NCBI RefSeq assembly: GCF_029626035.1
Contig: NZ_JARUBE010000003.1
Location: 5,456,001-5,520,000, forward strand
From: Micromonospora sp. WMMD980
GTDB taxonomy: Bacteria > Actinomycetota > Actinomycetes > Mycobacteriales > Micromonosporaceae
Direction of reading: 5' to 3'
Length of the DNA stretch: 64,000 nucleotides
The position numbers and the translations under genes were made by a program. Shown in pieces: positions 60,907 through 64,000 of this stretch (the first letter of the stretch is position 1; every line of letters starts with the position of its first letter). Under the pieces are notes generated by a model that was not told where the DNA came from, ran no database searches, and was given only the letters and a program-made list of their open reading frames with translations.

Positions 60907-61827
60907 TCAGCCCGGCAGCGGGGTGAGGCGGGTACGCGGCCCGGCGCGGAGCACGCCCGACGGGAGCTTCTTGCCGACCAGCCGCTCGGCCAGCTCCGCC
61001 GCCCCGATCAGCGCGTCCAGGTCGATGCCGGTTTCCACGCCCATGTCGTGCAGCATGTGCACGGCCTCCTCGGTGGCCAGGTTGCCGCTGGCCCCCGGCG
61101 CGTACGGGCAGCCGCCGAGGCCGCCGACGCTGGCGTCGAACTCGGTGACGCCCAACTCCATCGCGGTGAGCATGTTGGCCAGCGCGGTGCCCCGGGTGTT
61201 GTGGAAGTGCAGCAGCACCGGCAGGTGGGCGTTGCGGTCCCGGACCGCGGTGACCAGCTCGCGGACCCGCCGGGGCGTGCCCATGCCGGTGGTGTCGCCG
61301 AAGGCGACCCGGTCCGCGCCGTCGCGGGCGACCCGGTCGACGATCCCGGCGACCCGCCGCGGGTCCACGTCACCCTCGTAGGGGCAGCCGAAGCTGGTCG
61401 CCACGATCACCTCGGCGGTCGCGCCCGCGCCGTGCAGCAGGTCGATCAGCTCGGCGATGTCGTCCAGCGACTCCTCCGTCGAGCGGTTCACGTTGCGCCG
61501 GTTGTGCGTGTCGCTGGCCGACACCACCACCTCGATCTCGGTGAAGCCGGCGGCCAGCGCCCGCCGCGCGCCCCGGGTGTTCGGCACCAGCGCCGAGTAG
61601 CGCACCCCGTCGATCTTCTCCGCCCGCTGCCACACCTCGTCGGCGTCAGCCATCTGCGGGATCGCCTTCGGGTGCACGAAGGAGACGGCCTCGATCCGCC
61701 GCCCCCCGGTCCGGGACAGCGCGTCGAGCAGCCGCACCTTGGCGTCGGTCGGGATCGGCTCCTCGTTCTGCAGCCCGTCCCGGGGGCCGACCTCACGGAT
61801 GCTGACGTGGTCCGGCAGTTCCGCCAT
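60907..61827 (-). CDS. Hydroxymethylglutaryl-CoA lyase
   Basis: A 306-residue HMG-CoA lyase, the last step of leucine catabolism (HMG-CoA to acetoacetate and acetyl-CoA). Motifs: VSIREVGPRDGLQNEEPIPT near residues 8-27, SFVHPKAIPQMADADE near 49, HFHNTRGTALANML near 206 and the catalytic-loop Cys in GGLGGCPYAPGASGNLATEE near 234-253. Metal ligands are the Asp of PRDG and the HFHN histidines. It is upstream of the carboxyltransferase gene with a 93-base gap that contains a palindrome. Confidence 0.95.
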   Translation of the reverse strand: MAELPDHVSIREVGPRDGLQNEEPIPTDAKVRLLDALSRTGGRRIEAVSFVHPKAIPQMADADEVWQRAEKIDGVRYSALVPNTRGARRALAAGFTEIEVVVSASDTHNRRNVNRSTEESLDDIAELIDLLHGAGATAEVIVATSFGCPYEGDVDPRRVAGIVDRVARDGADRVAFGDTTGMGTPRRVRELVTAVRDRNAHLPVLLHFHNTRGTALANMLTAMELGVTEFDASVGGLGGCPYAPGASGNLATEEAVHMLHDMGVETGIDLDALIGAAELAERLVGKKLPSGVLRAGPRTRLTPLPG

Positions 61828-62002
61828 AAGGGGTCACCTCGCTGTGACGTCGTTCGTGCCTCATCTTCAAGAAGTGTGTCACCACGACCGGGGGTCGCCT
61901 TGCCGGAGCTCCTCGGATGGTGTCGGATCGGGGCGCAGCCGTTCGTGGAGTTGGTGTGCCGCGGCTGATCGGGCCGCCGCGCGGGATCTTGAGGAGACGA
62001 CC

Positions 62003-62374
62003 ATGACGGAGTACCTGATCGCGTTCAACGACGAATGGGTGCCCGAACACACGGCGGAACAGGCGCGGGAGAAGGACGCGGCGGTCCGGGTGGTGATCGA
62101 GGAGATGCTCGCGGAGGACGTGCTGCTCTTCGCCAACGGCGGGCTCGACCCGTCCACCGTGGTGTGCGGCGTCGAGCCGGTCGACGGCCGGCCGGTCTTC
62201 ACCGACGGCCCGTACGCCGAGACCAAGGAGCACCTCGGCGGCTTCGTCGTCGTGGACGTGGCCGACGACGAGGCGGCGCGACACTGGGCCGGCCGGCTCA
62301 CCACCGCGCTCGACTGGCCCCACGAGGTGCACCGGTTCCGCGGCCCCGGTCAGACCCGGCGCAGCGGCACCTGA
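62003..62374 (+). CDS. YCII/DGPF-domain protein, ECF42 partner
   Basis: A 123-residue YCII-related protein. Typical features are MTEYLIAFNDEWVPEHTAEQ at the start, VEPVDGRPVFTDGPYAETKE near 64-83 with the DGPF-type motif as DGPY, and LGGFVVVDVADDEAARHWAG near 85-104. Genes of this type are found beside ECF42 sigma factors. The stop overlaps the sigma-factor ATG (TGATG), so they are translated together. ATG 62003 follows GAGGAG. The biochemical role is unknown. Confidence 0.9.
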   Translation: MTEYLIAFNDEWVPEHTAEQAREKDAAVRVVIEEMLAEDVLLFANGGLDPSTVVCGVEPVDGRPVFTDGPYAETKEHLGGFVVVDVADDEAARHWAGRLTTALDWPHEVHRFRGPGQTRRSGT

Positions 62375-63636
62375 TGTCCGCCGAGGAAGCGATCACCCGC
62401 GCCCACCGCGAGGAGTGGGCGGGGCTGGTCGCCGGCCTCGCGCGCCGCTTCGGCGACCTGCACGTGGCCGAGGAGGCCACCGCCGAGGCGTTCGCCGCGG
62501 CTGCGGCCCGGTGGCCGGCGGAGGGCGTGCCGCCCAGTCCCGGCGGCTGGCTCGCCACCACCGCGACCCGCAAGGCGATCGACTGGTTCCGGCGCGAGTC
62601 GCAGCGCGACGCCAAACACCGGGCGGCCCGACTGGTGCACGACGACACCCCGCCCCGACCGACCGGCCCGATCGACGACGACCGGCTCAGACTGGTCTTC
62701 ACCTGCTGCGATCCGGCCCTCGCCATGGAGGCCCGGGTGGCACTCACCCTGCGCCTGCTCGGCGGCCTCACCGTCGCCGAGATCGCCCGCGCCTTCCTGG
62801 TCCGGGAGACCACGATGGCGCGCCGGATCACCCGGGCCAAGGACAAGATCCGAGCGGCCGGCATCCCCTACCGGGTGCCGTCGAGGGCCGACATCCGCGA
62901 GCGGCGCGCCGGCGTGCTGGCGGTCGTCTACCTCGTCTTCAACGAGGGCTACCTCGCCGGCGGAGGCGCCGATCCGGTCCGCGTCGACCTCTGCGACCAG
63001 GCCATCCACCTCGGCCGCCTGCTCCGCACCCTGCTTCCGGACGACGGCGAGGTGGCCGGTCTGCTCGCCCTGATGCTCCTCCTCGACGCCCGGCGGCCGG
63101 CACGCGTGTCCGGTGCCGGGGAGCTGGTGACGCTCGCCGAGCAGGACCGCGGCGCCTGGGACCGGGTCCGTGCCGCCGAGGGCAGGGCGCTGGTGCGAGA
63201 GCGGATCGAGGCGCTGGCGGCCGGCGGTGACCCGCCCGGGCGCTACCAGGTGCAGGCCGCGATCAACGCGGTCCACGCGGATGCCCCGACCGCGCGGGAC
63301 ACCAACTGGTCCACGATCCTCGCGCTCTACGACCGGCTGGCGCTGCTCGATCCCTCACCGATCGTGCGGCTCAACCGCGCGGTCGCGGTCGCCGAGGTGG
63401 ACGGCCCCGGGGCCGGGCTGGCCGAGGTCGAACGACTCGCGCCGGTCCTCGACGGCTACCACGCCCTGCACGCCGCCCGCGCCGACCTCCTGCGGCGACT
63501 CGGACGCGACGGCGGCGCGCGGGTGGCGTACGACCGGGCCATCGACCTAGCCGGCAACAGCGCGGAGCGGGCCTACCTCACCCGCCGCCGCGACCAGCTC
63601 GGGCCGGCTCCCCTCCCGACGCCGGGCGGCCGGTAG
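62374..63636 (+). CDS. ECF sigma factor of the ECF42 type with TPR-like C-terminus
   Basis: A 420-residue sigma factor. Sigma region 2 is about residues 8-75 (EEWAGLVAGLARRFGDLHVA, GWLATTATRKAIDWFRRESQ); region 4 is about 110-165 (LRLVFTCCDPALAMEARVAL, LTVAEIARAFLVRETTMARR). The long C-terminal region (about 170-420; NTVTP-free helical array with AVVYLVFNEGYLAGGGADP and NWSTILALYDRLALL) is the helical domain typical of ECF42, which works without an anti-sigma factor. It sits inside the leucine cluster in the opposite orientation. Confidence 0.92.
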   Translation: MSAEEAITRAHREEWAGLVAGLARRFGDLHVAEEATAEAFAAAAARWPAEGVPPSPGGWLATTATRKAIDWFRRESQRDAKHRAARLVHDDTPPRPTGPIDDDRLRLVFTCCDPALAMEARVALTLRLLGGLTVAEIARAFLVRETTMARRITRAKDKIRAAGIPYRVPSRADIRERRAGVLAVVYLVFNEGYLAGGGADPVRVDLCDQAIHLGRLLRTLLPDDGEVAGLLALMLLLDARRPARVSGAGELVTLAEQDRGAWDRVRAAEGRALVRERIEALAAGGDPPGRYQVQAAINAVHADAPTARDTNWSTILALYDRLALLDPSPIVRLNRAVAVAEVDGPGAGLAEVERLAPVLDGYHALHAARADLLRRLGRDGGARVAYDRAIDLAGNSAERAYLTRRRDQLGPAPLPTPGGR

Positions 63637-63664
63637 CGGGCCCGGCCCTCCGGCGCCGGTCGGT

Positions 63665-64000
63665 TCAGCGCATCCGGCCCACGATGCCGGTGTCGTAGTC
63701 GCCGGAGAGGAACTCCGGGTTCTCCAGCAGCTCGGCGAAGAACGGCAGGTTGTTCTTCGGCCCGGCGATCTCGAACCGGGCCACCGCCGCCCGGGCCCGC
63801 TCGACCGCCTGCTCCCGGGTGTCACCGCTGACGATCAGCTTCGCCAGCAGGCTGTCGTAGAACGGGGTGACCGTGTTGCCCGCGACGTAGCCGGAGTCCA
63901 CCCGGACGCCCTCGCCATCGGGCTCCACCCAGGTCCGGATCGCGCCCGGGCCGGGCAGGAACCGCTTCGGGTCCTCGGCATTGACCCGCAGCTCGATCGC
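63665..64000 (-). CDS. Biotin carboxylase subunit, C-terminal part (cut by window)
   Basis: The last 111 residues of an acyl-CoA carboxylase biotin carboxylase. Visible parts include AIELRVNAEDPKRFLPGPG at the window edge, then DSGYVAGNTVTPFYDSLLAK and LIVSGDTREQAVERARAAV, ending GDYDTGIVGRMR. The protein ends after the carboxylase domain, so no fused biotin-carrier domain follows; methylcrotonyl-CoA carboxylase alpha usually has one. The N-terminus lies outside the window. Confidence 0.88.
   Translation of the reverse strand, partial: AIELRVNAEDPKRFLPGPGAIRTWVEPDGEGVRVDSGYVAGNTVTPFYDSLLAKLIVSGDTREQAVERARAAVARFEIAGPKNNLPFFAELLENPEFLSGDYDTGIVGRMR

Noticed and set aside
61920..61950. TGTCGG and a downstream CGT as an ECF42 promoter before the YCII gene
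   Set aside because: The match to the family pattern is partial and cannot be told from chance by eye.

Overview
The window is high-GC (roughly 70 percent or more), gene-dense actinobacterial DNA. It uses many GTG starts and 1- to 4-base start/stop overlaps. The best fit is the family Micromonosporaceae (Micromonospora or Salinispora type). This rests on the conserved cell-division kinase block, the XRE/DUF397 pair, the class E sortase, F420-type genes, and a short GGGGCCCC inverted-repeat family at gene ends. The genus is inferred from gene content, not measured.

Layout. 1-9.6 kb: end of a 5-oxoprolinase operon, a hemolysin III protein, two DUF6458 genes around a SixA-like phosphatase, a FadE5-like acyl-CoA dehydrogenase, a SpoIIE-type phosphatase, RlpA, a frameshifted phosphoribosyltransferase, a questin-oxidase-like gene and a truncated ASCH gene. 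9.6-15.4 kb: a MerR-PP2C-F420 oxidoreductase open frame with no internal stop, then Nudix, LysR, VOC, GNAT, a frameshifted class IV aminotransferase and an SRPBCC protein. 15.5-17.1 kb: a degraded integrative-element remnant ending in a broken excisionase beside tRNA-Gly(CCC). 17.3-27.4 kb: M43 metalloprotease, flavin/PNPOx protein, Dcd, two NlpC/P60 hydrolases (one behind a c-di-AMP riboswitch), a large amidase, two CNNM/CBS proteins and GPP34. 27.5-43.0 kb: an EtfD-like iron-sulfur membrane protein, then the conserved block crgA, DUF881, sortase E, pabA, pknB, pknA, pbpA, rodA, pstP, fhaB, fhaA and tRNA-Leu(CAG). This matches the origin-proximal block of mycobacteria. 43.1-52.2 kb: a sugar epimerase/WecG pair, the XRE/DUF397 pair, two PASTA proteins without kinase domains and repeat-tailed membrane proteins. 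52.2-64 kb: a GCS2-family ligase, YceI with a divergent MarR, an XRE-ATPase-TPR regulator, and a leucine/isovalerate catabolism cluster (acyl-CoA dehydrogenase, carboxyltransferase, HMG-CoA lyase, biotin carboxylase) interrupted by an ECF42-type sigma factor and its YCII partner.

How the genes fit together. PknA, PknB, PstP and the FHA proteins form the phospho-signalling system that controls PbpA/RodA elongation and CrgA-linked division. The NlpC/P60, amidase, RlpA and sortase genes act on the same cell wall. The FadE5-like dehydrogenase and the EtfD-like protein lie 22 kb apart but share the operator pattern GTTAC-N6-GTAAC, which suggests one fatty-acid oxidation regulon. The 58-64 kb cluster degrades leucine-derived acyl-CoAs.

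Data quality. Four otherwise intact genes are each broken by exactly one extra base in a G/C run. The excisionase relic has one extra T, and the MerR-PP2C frame would regain a stop with one more G. The real genome may be intact at several of these sites.
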